DNA from: an uncultured Alphaproteobacteria bacterium
GTDB lineage: Bacteria > Pseudomonadota > Alphaproteobacteria > Rhodobacterales > Rhodobacteraceae
Reading direction: 5' to 3'
Length of the DNA: 37,221 nucleotides
NCBI GenBank assembly: GCA_902541695.1
Contig: CACBRT010000010.1
Span: 1 to 37,221 of the forward strand
The notes under the pieces are model-generated. The model was not told the DNA's origin and searched no databases. It saw only the letters and a list, made by a program, of their open reading frames with translations. Numbering within the stretch: position 1 is the stretch's first letter; every line of letters begins with the position of its first letter. This document shows positions 10,101-17,312 of this stretch, one piece after another. The translations under genes were made by a program, and so were the position numbers.

Positions 10101-10617
10101 AGGATTAACTCCTGGTATTCACTATGTTCCCGTTTTTCATGAATCAAATATTCAAGGAAGTATTGAAGAAGTATTAGCGATAAAAAGTTATACAGAAAAA
10201 CTAATAGGTTGTTCACTATGGAAAGGTAAGAACAATAAAACGCATGAAAAATTGGATTGGGATGATATTCTCATTGTTGCTCCATACAATCACCAAGTTA
10301 ATTTATTAAAACAAAATCTAAATTATAATGCTAGAGTAGGGACAGTAGATATGTTTCAAGGACAAGAAGCACCAATTGTCATATTATCAATGTCTGTTTC
10401 TGATGCCAGCGAAAGTCCACGTGGGTGGGAATTCCTTTTTTCAAAAAATCGTTTGAACGTAGCAATTTCAAGGGCGCAAAGTGCTGCTATCATATTTGCA
10501 TCTCCAAATCTAATTTCAACATCAGTTAATACTTTAAAACAAATGCAACTTATTAATTTTTATAGTAGAATTAAAGAAAATGGTAAGAATAGTACTATTA
10601 TAAATTTTATTAATTGA
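7174..10617 (+). CDS. TM0106-type RecB-like nuclease / RNase H-like / SF1 helicase fusion
   Basis: A 1147-aa three-module protein. Residues about 1-200 resemble the TM0106-family RecB-like nuclease, with a PD-(D/E)XK-like pattern (GIADF, then EVWDTKLSK). Residues about 315-505 form a YprB-type RNase H-like exonuclease: FFDIEG near 320-325, HYGNYE, VDLYKII, and NKEDC near 488-492. The last 400 residues are an SF1B DNA2/UPF1-type helicase: QGPPGAGKS near 750-758, FIDEAGQVP near 869-877, GDQMQLSNP, FRMHP, VDMFQGQEAPIV and RLNVAISRAQ. This fusion is known across bacteria, with a presumed role in DNA end processing or defence. No Shine-Dalgarno is visible. It stands alone, with 89 bp to the next gene. 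Confidence 0.9.
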   Translation: MQINNEKILFSPSDLIDFMDSSFVSHMERLVLTNPEFKKFIDPVDPLLSALQSKGYAHEENFLKSLEFPNNQICKIKKTNKEQMFSETKKAMSEGKEIIYQAYLANEQFAGIADFLKKIPGPSSLGNYHYEVWDTKLSKKMKPYFAIQLSCYSELLHEIQKKYPERFSIILGNNEKISLKLSDYYSYYTELKNNFFQFHKDWKPNNFPDPGDFSNNGKWSNYAESLLQEKRHLRLVANITKGQIRALKSKGISTIDDLAETQKMSIPKINTFVLDRLKLQAKLQIESENKDTPLYKLIKISNKEGEGLDQLPSGSADDIFFDIEGFPLIDGGLEYLWGASYYNQSKSLDFIDYWAHDQEGEKNALSNFITFAFNKWKKNPAMHIYHYGNYEIASIRRLMGRYGVCEYEVDTLLRHNVFVDLYKIIKNSILIGEPGYSIKNVEKLYRGKRKTEVKSGGESVIMYENWRSNPDGSDWKNSEILNTIREYNKEDCISTKDLTEWLRERQSELNIEYSLSINSEELEIEEEITETTLFRDQLFNTASKIKEENKIIKETLYNLAWFLEFHNRENKPSWWRFFDRQSSNEYELYDDMDCLVGLKRTQTAPFLPTPKSRNQVYEYSFDNTQPFKGSMKNNFYLLDPEQKKVTVKDFFNSEGLIHLSYKSELPDRISLIPNEYLSPKPIPDQLKINIENIIKNSFPNCAIIDFLFRKPPRFKSGIREIIVNNSLNNDDFLSETIKVANDLDRSYLCIQGPPGAGKSYTAVRIIGDLINKGKRIGISSNSHSAIINLMTGVSDYLNKNNILGDLYKQGGSKNEVLFERKNVEYIGRAIDCLDFFNEASSIFGGTAWFFCNSEFSSIENKVVPLDFLFIDEAGQVPVANLIAMSHIADNLILMGDQMQLSNPTQGTHPDESGKSILEYLLGDQSTIPPDIGIFLPKTFRMHPDLCGIISEQVYDNRLLSDDSTLKNTLSNELINLGLTPGIHYVPVFHESNIQGSIEEVLAIKSYTEKLIGCSLWKGKNNKTHEKLDWDDILIVAPYNHQVNLLKQNLNYNARVGTVDMFQGQEAPIVILSMSVSDASESPRGWEFLFSKNRLNVAISRAQSAAIIFASPNLISTSVNTLKQMQLINFYSRIKENGKNSTIINFIN

Positions 10618-10706
10618 TAGTACCTCGTATCTTATTTACCTAACAATCTGTTTAAATCTTTTAAAATTTGATATGATATTATAAGAATCGAGCTTTTTTA
10701 AACATA

Positions 10707-11477
10707 ATGAATAATTTTTTAAAATTTATTTTTGGTAAATTCTTTTGGATTAAATATTCTAATGACCTTTGTTACAAAGGTTCTTGGAAGCAAGGGCGTT
10801 TTAATGGTAAGGGTATTCTCAAATATAAAAATGGTAATGTATATGAGGGTTCTTTTAAAAATGGTGCAAAAAATGGCTTTGGTAGACTAATTTCTATCAA
10901 AGGTTATGAATATCATGGTAATTGGATTTGTGGTAAACAAACTGGCGAATGTCAGGTTTATTATAAAAATGGTGACATTTATTCTGGAAGTTTTTTAAAT
11001 GGAATGAGGCAAGGATACGGTGAATTATTCACTAATGACAATTTTAGAAATTATAAAGGTTATTGGGATAAAAACACCATAAATGGAGAAGTATCAATTA
11101 CTTCTGAAAATTGGTCTTTTAAGGGACATTATAATCATTTTAATCTTCATGCAGAAGGTCAATTAATTTATAAAGATCAGTCTTCTTATTTAGGTTCATT
11201 AATTGATTTCAAAAAAAAGGGTAATGGAACTTATTCTCTTGCTTCTGGTGAACAAATAAACGGATATTGGACCAATGATTACGACGTCATTAATGCTACT
11301 AAAAAAGATAAAAACGGATTTATCTGGAAGGGTGCTTTTAAAAATTTAAAACCAAATGGCTTAATCAAAGTAGAACTACCGAGTAGCCAGTCTTATGACG
11401 GAATTTGGTCTAATGGGGTGATGCAGAGAGCAGTTGGAGCATTTGGAATTAAATTAAGACCTCTTATAATCAATTAA
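10707..11477 (+). CDS. MORN-repeat protein
   Basis: A 256-aa protein built almost entirely of MORN repeats (Y.G.W..G...GKG pattern), for example YKGSWKQGRFNGKG, YEGSFKNGAKNGFG, YHGNWICGKQTGE and YSGSFLNGMRQGYG, continuing with weaker copies towards the C-terminus. The first 18 residues (MNNFLKFIFGKFFWIKYS) are hydrophobic-aromatic and may tether it to the inner membrane, but there is no clear cleavage site. MORN repeats form elongated beta sheets that bind lipids or proteins. No enzymatic domain is seen. It is convergent with ssb. Confidence 0.85.
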   Translation: MNNFLKFIFGKFFWIKYSNDLCYKGSWKQGRFNGKGILKYKNGNVYEGSFKNGAKNGFGRLISIKGYEYHGNWICGKQTGECQVYYKNGDIYSGSFLNGMRQGYGELFTNDNFRNYKGYWDKNTINGEVSITSENWSFKGHYNHFNLHAEGQLIYKDQSSYLGSLIDFKKKGNGTYSLASGEQINGYWTNDYDVINATKKDKNGFIWKGAFKNLKPNGLIKVELPSSQSYDGIWSNGVMQRAVGAFGIKLRPLIIN

Positions 11478-11509
11478 TTGCTAATTTGTCTTAATTTTTT
11501 CTTTTCTAT

Positions 11510-11541
11510 TAAATAAATATGCTAATAAATAAATATGCTAA
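11510..11541. repeat. Perfect tandem duplication of a 16-bp unit
   Basis: TAAATAAATATGCTAA occurs twice in a row (11510-11525 and 11526-11541) in the 68-bp space between the convergent MORN and ssb genes. It immediately follows the ssb stop codon on the minus strand. It is probably a slippage product and a candidate length-variable locus. Confidence 0.7.
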
Positions 11542-11545
11542 AACA

Positions 11546-12013
11546 CTAAAAGGGTATTTCATCATCTTCTATTATTTGTGAACTATCAGAAATTTCATTA
11601 TTTGTTTTTGTCTTAAAGTCTTCATTTATTATTTGAGTATTATTCTGATTAGATACTTCGGATCTACTATCTACTAAGACAAGTTGCCCCTTATAAGGTC
11701 GTAAGACAACTTCCGTACTGTAACGATCGTCTCCGTTGCTATCTTGCCATTTTCTGGTTTCAATCTGACCCTCGATATATACTTTTGATCCTTTATTTAA
11801 ATATTTCTCAGCAATATTGACAATGGGTTCAGATAATATGGATACATTATGCCATTGTGTTCTTTCTTGTCTTTCACCAGAACTTTTATCTTTCCAATTT
11901 TCAGAGGTTGCTATTGGAAAATTGCACACCTTACCACCATTGGGAAAAGTTCGAATTTCTGGCTCTTTTCCTAGATTACCAAGTATTATTACTTTATTAA
12001 TGCTTCCAGCCAT
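11546..12013 (-). CDS. ssb: Single-stranded DNA-binding protein SSB
   Basis: A 155-aa SSB that coats single-stranded DNA during replication, repair and recombination. The N-terminal OB fold (about 1-112) is typical: SINKVIILGNLGKEPEIR, then WHNVSILSEP, KGSKVYIEGQIETRKW and a trailing beta strand. A short polar linker is followed by the acidic tail DDEIPF, which recruits partner proteins. Length and motifs are normal. It is the only minus-strand gene between MORN and the exported-protein run and is not next to uvrA or gyrA. It could be the chromosomal copy or an island-borne second copy; the window cannot decide. Confidence 0.95.
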   Translation of the reverse strand: MAGSINKVIILGNLGKEPEIRTFPNGGKVCNFPIATSENWKDKSSGERQERTQWHNVSILSEPIVNIAEKYLNKGSKVYIEGQIETRKWQDSNGDDRYSTEVVLRPYKGQLVLVDSRSEVSNQNNTQIINEDFKTKTNNEISDSSQIIEDDEIPF

Positions 12014-12144
12014 AATATCATGTTCATATTCATAAAGTAATATCCTATCTTTATATTTCAGGATATGTAAAATTAAATTTTTAATTAATTTTTTAACATA
12101 TAAAATATAAATATTTAGTTATTTACTGTAAAAAGTACAAAATA

Positions 12145-12162
12145 ACCTTATATCTATAAGGT
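12145..12162. promoter_or_regulatory. Stem-loop ACCTTAT-ATCT-ATAAGGT between ssb and an exported gene
   Basis: A 7-bp perfect stem with a 4-nt loop in the divergent region between ssb and the gene at 12212. A second hairpin, ATATCCT/AGGATAT (12040-12046 and 12060-12066), lies in the ssb leader. Neither has a T run in the right place for a terminator, so operator or leader-structure roles are possible. Confidence 0.3.
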
Positions 12163-12211
12163 AAAAGAAGTAATATATTTAATCTTAAATTCTTAATAAT
12201 AGTGTCATAGA

Positions 12212-13618
12212 ATGAAGGTAATTTTATATTTTTTATTAATTTTTGTCCCCAATATACTTTTGGCTAGTTCTAAAGGAACTTTAGAGAGTTTAATACTTAC
12301 TTGGGAAATTTCAAAAAAAGGTTGTGAAAGTGATATAAATTCTAGTGAAAAAGTGATGAATTGCAAAACTAATGAGCAAATTGCTTTAGCCTTAGAAGAA
12401 ATAGGTTTCTGTCTAGGTGCAAACCAACTTAAGATCTATGATTTATATTATGATCCAAAATTTAAAGAGCAATATGACATATTTGAAGTAATTGTTAAAA
12501 ATAAATGGATACCTTGTATTTATGATTTTTTAATTGAAGATGTAAGTAAATCTGTAAAATTTGATGAAGATAAAAACATTTATATCAAGTGGTTATATCC
12601 AAATGTTAATGGTTCGTTTGATATTGATGTCAATAAAATCATCTATAGAGAATTAATTGTCGATCAAATGTGTAGAGGTTCTACTGAACCCGAATTGACT
12701 TATGCTGGATGTGCCGTCAGAGAAGAAATTACGCAGATTATGGAAGATTATGGTATATGTAGAGGAGATCATAATAACCCTCCACATTTAGACGATGTAG
12801 GAGGACCAATTATCTGGATATTCCGACATAAATGGATACCTTGTTTATATTCAGATTTAACAGGAGAAAGTTTGGTACGTGTCAATGACCAATCTGCATT
12901 CAATTTAGAAAATCTTGTTAATAAAAATGGTCTATTATTTGAAGTTGATACCTTATATCCCTTTACTGGTTTTGTAATTGATATAGAAGAAAATTCTAAT
13001 GGCTGGATTGTTAAAGGTCAAAAAAGTGGGTTATGGCATTTCTTTGACGATAATGATGAATTAATTAAATCAGAACATTATGAAGAAGGGTCACTAGTCA
13101 AAGAAACCAACCTAATCATGTATGAAATGTTTGAAGCAGCAAAATTGAATTTTCCTGATCAATGTGAATGGGAGCGTAATCAAGGAAGATTTCATTCAAT
13201 CTCATTCAAAAAGGCTGAATTTTATGCCATTGCTTGTTTATCGGGTACTTATAATTACACCTTTGTATATTTAGAAAGAAAAAGTGATGGCACTTATAAA
13301 CCATTAAGTTTTTCATATCCTGTCTTTCATTATGAATATAAAGAAGACGGAGATATTAAAAATTCAAAATTAGTAGGGATGAAGTCTGAAGTTATGCTCT
13401 GTAATCCGACTTATAATCAAGATCAACTTACTATTAGTACAAAGTGTAAGGGAAGAGGAATAGGAGACGTTGCCAGTTATGGGTTATGGCAATTAATTCA
13501 GAATGAAGATGCATGGGGTATTCATAATCAATTTATGCTTTTATCGTTTAAAGATGACTTAACATATGATGGAAAAATTAATCCAGTTGAAATGATTAAT
13601 TTTTCAAACTCAAAATAA
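12212..13618 (+). CDS. Exported protein with duplicated Cys domain, MORN_2-like unit and CEW domain
   Basis: A 468-aa protein with a signal peptide (MKVILYFLLIFVPNILLAS). The mature region begins with two diverged copies of one domain (about 25-115 and 145-225), each with spaced cysteines, a run like EEI/EDYG.C.G and the closing phrase KWIPC. A single MORN_2-like unit follows (GWIVKGQKSGLWHFFDDNDELIKSEHYEEG). The C-terminal third starts with CEW, contains YAIACLSGTYNYTFVYLE, and resembles DUF1176-type periplasmic domains in its pattern. The next gene has an equivalent CEW domain. Function unknown; the paired cysteines suggest disulphides in the periplasm. Confidence 0.7.
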   Translation: MKVILYFLLIFVPNILLASSKGTLESLILTWEISKKGCESDINSSEKVMNCKTNEQIALALEEIGFCLGANQLKIYDLYYDPKFKEQYDIFEVIVKNKWIPCIYDFLIEDVSKSVKFDEDKNIYIKWLYPNVNGSFDIDVNKIIYRELIVDQMCRGSTEPELTYAGCAVREEITQIMEDYGICRGDHNNPPHLDDVGGPIIWIFRHKWIPCLYSDLTGESLVRVNDQSAFNLENLVNKNGLLFEVDTLYPFTGFVIDIEENSNGWIVKGQKSGLWHFFDDNDELIKSEHYEEGSLVKETNLIMYEMFEAAKLNFPDQCEWERNQGRFHSISFKKAEFYAIACLSGTYNYTFVYLERKSDGTYKPLSFSYPVFHYEYKEDGDIKNSKLVGMKSEVMLCNPTYNQDQLTISTKCKGRGIGDVASYGLWQLIQNEDAWGIHNQFMLLSFKDDLTYDGKINPVEMINFSNSK

Positions 13619-13668
13619 TTTGTATAATTAAGATATTTTATATCTATTTCTATATTAAATAATATATA

Positions 13669-14772
13669 ATGAAAAATTTTAGAAATTCGTTTTTGATATC
13701 AATTTTACTTCTATTTGTATCTTTCGCTTATTCTTGGGCTCAATTGCAAGTAGACAGTGTTAGTCGTGAAGAATTAAAAAAAGTTATTAACCTTATACAA
13801 AATAAAGGTCTCGACGATGGCATGTGTGAATGGAGGGGATTGGATAGTGATACTTTTTTACCTGAAAATAAAAAAATTATTTTAGATAAGTATACCTCAA
13901 TTTATCAAATTCACTGTTATCCAGGCGCTTCATTTGCAACATATAAATTCTTTACTTTTATTGAGATAGAAGATGAAATTCATCCAAAGTATAGTGTCCA
14001 GCTAATAGAATTTCCTTATCCAATAGTTTCTGGTGAAGGAAGTGATACTCTTCGAGGCATTGGGATAACAGACCATTTATCTAATGCTTGGTTTGTTTCA
14101 CAAACAAATGAACTACACTCATCTTCTGGATATAGAGCTGGTTTTATTTCTACTGGAGTTACATATAAATTGAAATTCACCCCTAATAAAAATTTTCTAC
14201 CTAAATTTGTATTAAAAGAATTTGATGTAGATTCTATTCCTGATTTAACAACATTTAATAATTATGAATTTCGTTTCTTTCCTAAAAATAAAATTTTAAA
14301 TCAAGATCCACAACCAATTGAAAATTTGGATAAGTTTGGTCTTTGGGATATGACACTTGAACTCATTAACTATGAAAAAAAAAATGGCTGCAAAAGGCCC
14401 TTTAATGAGAGTATAAAATCTACCTTAGGATTTGTTGATAATCCTATAAGTTATGAATTAATTGATGTCCGACAAACCTTCGCTCAAGTTATAGATTATA
14501 GTAAATTTCGTTGTATTAATGGCTATAACGATTATTCAGGGACTGAGGGAAATTCTTTGAAACTTGTAGTTTTTGATAATGATGTAAATCAAGAAAAATT
14601 ATTTGATTTTGGTTTAGTAAGGTCATGGAATTTTCAAAGATATAAACAAGAAATACCTCTTTTAATTCTAAGTTTAAATGGACTTTCATGTAATAAATCT
14701 AGTTATAGAAATTGTTTTGTTTCTTTAGTTTATCAAGAGGGTGAATTTGTTAGTTTATTAGATAATTATTAA
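13669..14772 (+). CDS. Exported two-domain protein, CEW domain plus C-terminal domain
   Basis: A 367-aa protein with a signal peptide (MKNFRNSFLISILLLFVSFAYS, cleavage before AQLQ). The N-terminal domain has CEW followed by YTSIYQIHCYPG, parallel to the CEW...YAIACLSG segment of the preceding gene; this looks DUF1176-like. The last 90 residues form a second domain with KF.C, a G-rich turn, FDFGLVRSW, PLLILSLNGLSC and NCFVSLVY. That second domain clearly recurs in the protein at 18381. It lies 50 bp after the previous gene, so the two are probably co-transcribed and may act together in the envelope. Function unknown. Confidence 0.7.
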   Translation: MKNFRNSFLISILLLFVSFAYSWAQLQVDSVSREELKKVINLIQNKGLDDGMCEWRGLDSDTFLPENKKIILDKYTSIYQIHCYPGASFATYKFFTFIEIEDEIHPKYSVQLIEFPYPIVSGEGSDTLRGIGITDHLSNAWFVSQTNELHSSSGYRAGFISTGVTYKLKFTPNKNFLPKFVLKEFDVDSIPDLTTFNNYEFRFFPKNKILNQDPQPIENLDKFGLWDMTLELINYEKKNGCKRPFNESIKSTLGFVDNPISYELIDVRQTFAQVIDYSKFRCINGYNDYSGTEGNSLKLVVFDNDVNQEKLFDFGLVRSWNFQRYKQEIPLLILSLNGLSCNKSSYRNCFVSLVYQEGEFVSLLDNY

Positions 14773-14900
14773 TAAAAAAATTTGAAATAAAAATGAATTA
14801 ACCGTTATTTAAAAAATAAATAATTAAGTAATTAATTGAATCAAAAATGTTTAAATTTGAAATAATTCATTTACGTTAATTAACATAATGAGAGGTATTT

Positions 14901-15410
14901 ATGACAATATTAAAGGCAGTAGCTATTTCGATATCCGCATTAAACGCTCATGTTATTGATAATCTTAAATGTACACATCCTTTTACTAGTATACCAACCA
15001 TTATTGCTTTAGAAGCAAATGATCTTATTGGAAGAGAAAAAATGACGATAAAGGACGGTGTCATTTATTTTGAAATAAAAGGAGATTGGAATTTAGGTAC
15101 GCTACCTGTAAAAGCAATGCATCTTAGATTTACTGATGATTTTCACAAAGAATTATTACCTGAGCTTTTTAATCCTGACACAGTTGGAACTCTTCCTCCT
15201 CAGAGGTATGAATTTATTTTAGAAGCAACTGTGGAAGAAGTGAAAAACTGGTACGAACAAACCTTAGAGATTGAATATATAAAACCGTCTGAACAAACTA
15301 TTGATGATGTTGTACGGCCTATTTATATTTTTGATCATACTAAATACTATAAAAAAAAATGGCCTGAAGTTGAGGCAATTACTTCATTAGCTTGTACACC
15401 TATTTATTGA
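14901..15410 (+). CDS. Protein of unknown function (169 aa)
   Basis: A 169-aa soluble protein with no signal peptide and no family I recognise. It is mixed alpha/beta with an acidic middle (TVEEVKNWYEQTLEIEY). The start is supported by GAGAGG 5 nt before the ATG, one of the few clear Shine-Dalgarno sequences here, so it is probably really translated. It is followed by a candidate terminator at 15431, which would make it a one-gene transcript. Confidence 0.6.
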   Translation: MTILKAVAISISALNAHVIDNLKCTHPFTSIPTIIALEANDLIGREKMTIKDGVIYFEIKGDWNLGTLPVKAMHLRFTDDFHKELLPELFNPDTVGTLPPQRYEFILEATVEEVKNWYEQTLEIEYIKPSEQTIDDVVRPIYIFDHTKYYKKKWPEVEAITSLACTPIY

Positions 15411-15430
15411 TTTTCAACAATTTAATTGAT

Positions 15431-15450
15431 ATCCACTAGTGGATTTTTAT
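15431..15450 (+). terminator. Candidate Rho-independent terminator after the 169-aa gene
   Basis: ATCCACTAGTGGAT is a perfect 14-bp palindrome (5-bp stem, CTAG loop) followed directly by TTTTTAT, 21 bp after the stop codon at 15410. The stem is short, so strength is uncertain. Confidence 0.45.
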
Positions 15451-15467
15451 ATTTTCATTTTATTGAG

Positions 15468-15489
15468 TTAAACGAGATGACTCGTTTAA
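15468..15489. repeat. Hairpin TTAAACGAG-ATGA-CTCGTTTAA, motif shared with 20530
   Basis: A 9-bp stem with an ATGA loop. The central ACGAGATGACTCG and the following ATTT..ACAAAGT.TTT-like context recur at 20530-20575, just after the large hairpin that follows an integrase relic. This suggests both belong to one repeated intergenic unit rather than being chance terminators. It sits between the convergent 169-aa and zinc-finger genes. Confidence 0.5.
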
Positions 15490-15511
15490 ATTTATACAAA
15501 GTATTTCATAA

Positions 15512-15718
15512 TTAAGAATAAACATTATGTTTCAATAATTTTTTACCAATTTTACTTCTGGTAAAGTTTTTGGATTTGATAAAGATGAATGTTTCTACAC
15601 AATCATCACAAATAAATGCCTCTAATCCTGCATGTAAAATAATATTATCTTTTTTTAATACTTTGTTTTGTTTCAAACAAAAGCCACAATATGGTTCATC
15701 ATTTCTCATTGATTTCAT
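15512..15718 (-). CDS. Stand-alone ClpX-type C4 zinc-finger protein
   Basis: A 68-aa protein whose whole recognisable content is the N-terminal zinc-binding domain of ClpX: EPYCGFCLKQNKV, then LHAGLEAFICDDCVETF, with C-x2-C and C-x2-C at ClpX-like spacing. In ClpX this domain dimerises and binds adaptors and substrates such as MuB and the phage lambda O protein. The AAA+ part is absent. It could work as an adaptor, a decoy for ClpX adaptors, or an unrelated zinc-finger regulator. M4 is an alternative start. A longer plus-strand frame overlapping it looks like a shadow. Confidence 0.72.
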   Translation of the reverse strand: MKSMRNDEPYCGFCLKQNKVLKKDNIILHAGLEAFICDDCVETFIFIKSKNFTRSKIGKKLLKHNVYS

Positions 15719-15841
15719 TTACAATATTTTTTTTTATTTCTTTATTATTTGATAATTTTTTTTAACAACTTTTGCTGAATTTGCAAACATTTTAATTTCA
15801 AAGTATTTCACTTTTTTTCCTCATAATGATATTAAAATGTT

Positions 15842-17083
15842 ATGTATAAATTTTTTTCAAATCTCTGGTTTTTTTTCTTTAGATGTTGCGTATATGGATT
15901 GTTTAATAGTGTATTTACATCAGAGGGATTTTACGCTTTTAATATTTTGGAAGACTTTCTTGGTAAAGTAGGTTTAGAAAATGATTTATGGTCAGAGTAT
16001 AGTCTTCTCGTTATATTATTTGGATCAGATTACTATTTAACTTTTTTCTATTTTGATCCATCCAAAAGATTTGATCTAGCACAAAAACATTGTGAAAATC
16101 AGAACTATGGAAAAGTCTATAACTTAATTTTACCCTTGGCAAAAGCTGGCTATTCAGATGCACAATGCCTTTTAGGTATACTTTATCAAGAAGGGCAAGG
16201 AGTTTCACAAAATAAAAATAAAGCCTTCGAACTATTCTTGAAAAGTGCTAACCAAGAAGACCCTGACGGTCAATATAATTTAGCTCAGGCATATGAACTT
16301 GGCTGTGGTGTTCCTATAAATGTTAAAGAAAGTTTAAAATTTTATAAGCTTTCTGCTGAAAATGGAAATAAATTCGCTCAAGACAAATTAGGTGTCCTTT
16401 ATCTTAATGGTACTTACGGCATAGAAAAAGATTATGGACAAGCTCTACAGTATATCAGACTGTCTGCAGAACAGGGTTGGTCTAATGCTCAATATAATCT
16501 TGGTCGATTATATCTTTCTGGTATGGGTGTTTTAGAAAATTTTGATGAAGCAGTTAAATGGTTTAAACTTTCCGCTGAACAAGATAATCCTGAAGCAAAA
16601 TGTTTTTTAGCCTATATGCATATCGAACAAAGTAATGTACTAAAAGATAATGAAGAGGTTATAGATTTTCTAAAATTTGCAGCTATTGAGAAAGTTGAAC
16701 CAGCAAGTTTTATGTTAGGACTTTTATATGAAGAAGGTGATTTAGTAGATAAAGATGATACTGAATCTATAAAATGGTATACGCTTGCTTCTGATCAAGG
16801 ATATGAAGATGCTAATATAAACCTTGCATATAAATATTTTGTTGGTGATGGAGTTAAAAAAGATCACAAAAAGGCTATAAAATTGCTAGAAGTAATTGCA
16901 AATGAAGGTAATGAAATTGCAAAAAATAATTTAGAAATTTTTAAAGAGAATAAACTTCCTGAATCCTATGAGAAAGCACTAGACAAACAAAAAGAAGCAA
17001 AAAAAATATATAAAGAATTCAAAATTGAAGAAAATAAAGGAGAGCTCTCTAACATTATTAATTTCCCAAAAATTAAGAAATAA
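15842..17083 (+). CDS. Membrane-anchored Sel1-like repeat protein
   Basis: A 413-aa protein. The first 25 residues (KFFSNLWFFFFRCCVYGLFN) are very hydrophobic and probably a membrane anchor. Residues about 85-365 are consecutive Sel1-like (SLR) repeats, recognised by A..G...AQ..LG.LY..G.GV..N...A...F..SA: for example AGYSDAQCLLGILYQEGQGV, DPDGQYNLAQAYELGCGV and GWSNAQYNLGRLYLSGMGV. Sel1 repeats are alpha-helical scaffolds for protein contacts. The tail is lysine-rich. An integrase relic begins 27 bp after the stop codon, so this gene was probably delivered as island cargo. Confidence 0.85.
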   Translation: MYKFFSNLWFFFFRCCVYGLFNSVFTSEGFYAFNILEDFLGKVGLENDLWSEYSLLVILFGSDYYLTFFYFDPSKRFDLAQKHCENQNYGKVYNLILPLAKAGYSDAQCLLGILYQEGQGVSQNKNKAFELFLKSANQEDPDGQYNLAQAYELGCGVPINVKESLKFYKLSAENGNKFAQDKLGVLYLNGTYGIEKDYGQALQYIRLSAEQGWSNAQYNLGRLYLSGMGVLENFDEAVKWFKLSAEQDNPEAKCFLAYMHIEQSNVLKDNEEVIDFLKFAAIEKVEPASFMLGLLYEEGDLVDKDDTESIKWYTLASDQGYEDANINLAYKYFVGDGVKKDHKKAIKLLEVIANEGNEIAKNNLEIFKENKLPESYEKALDKQKEAKKIYKEFKIEENKGELSNIINFPKIKK

Positions 17084-17110
17084 TATTTGAAACCCTAATT
17101 AACCTGAAGT

Positions 17111-17203
17111 TACTTAGGACATAAGTTAGTTAATGTAACTTAATGATTTTATGCCAAATATTCACTTAATTTTGTGAAAGAATTTGCAAAGATGATCGCG
17201 AAT
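17111..17203 (+). pseudogene. Decayed C-terminus of a tyrosine integrase (relic C)
   Basis: Translation gives YLGHKLVNVT, two stop codons, then FYAKYSLNFVKEFAKMIA. This matches the C-terminal block of tyrosine recombinases (LGH with the catalytic His, then VY with the nucleophilic Tyr) and matches closely the relics at 20264 and 22864. It has stops, a shortened upstream part and no start, so it is dead. It is the most degraded of the three copies. Confidence 0.8.
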
Positions 17204-17312
17204 AGAAATTTAGATAGTATTATATTACTAAGTTGGGGAATGTTACGCTCTATTTGAATTATTATAAAATGATTTCAATTATATAATGAAAAGATAAAGT
17301 GAGGGTTATTCA

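Noticed and set aside
11817-12035. 72-aa plus-strand frame
   Set aside because: Antisense to the conserved OB fold of ssb.
15570-15752. 60-aa plus-strand frame
   Set aside because: Overlaps the ClpX-type zinc-finger gene on the opposite strand; the cysteine pattern supports the minus-strand gene.
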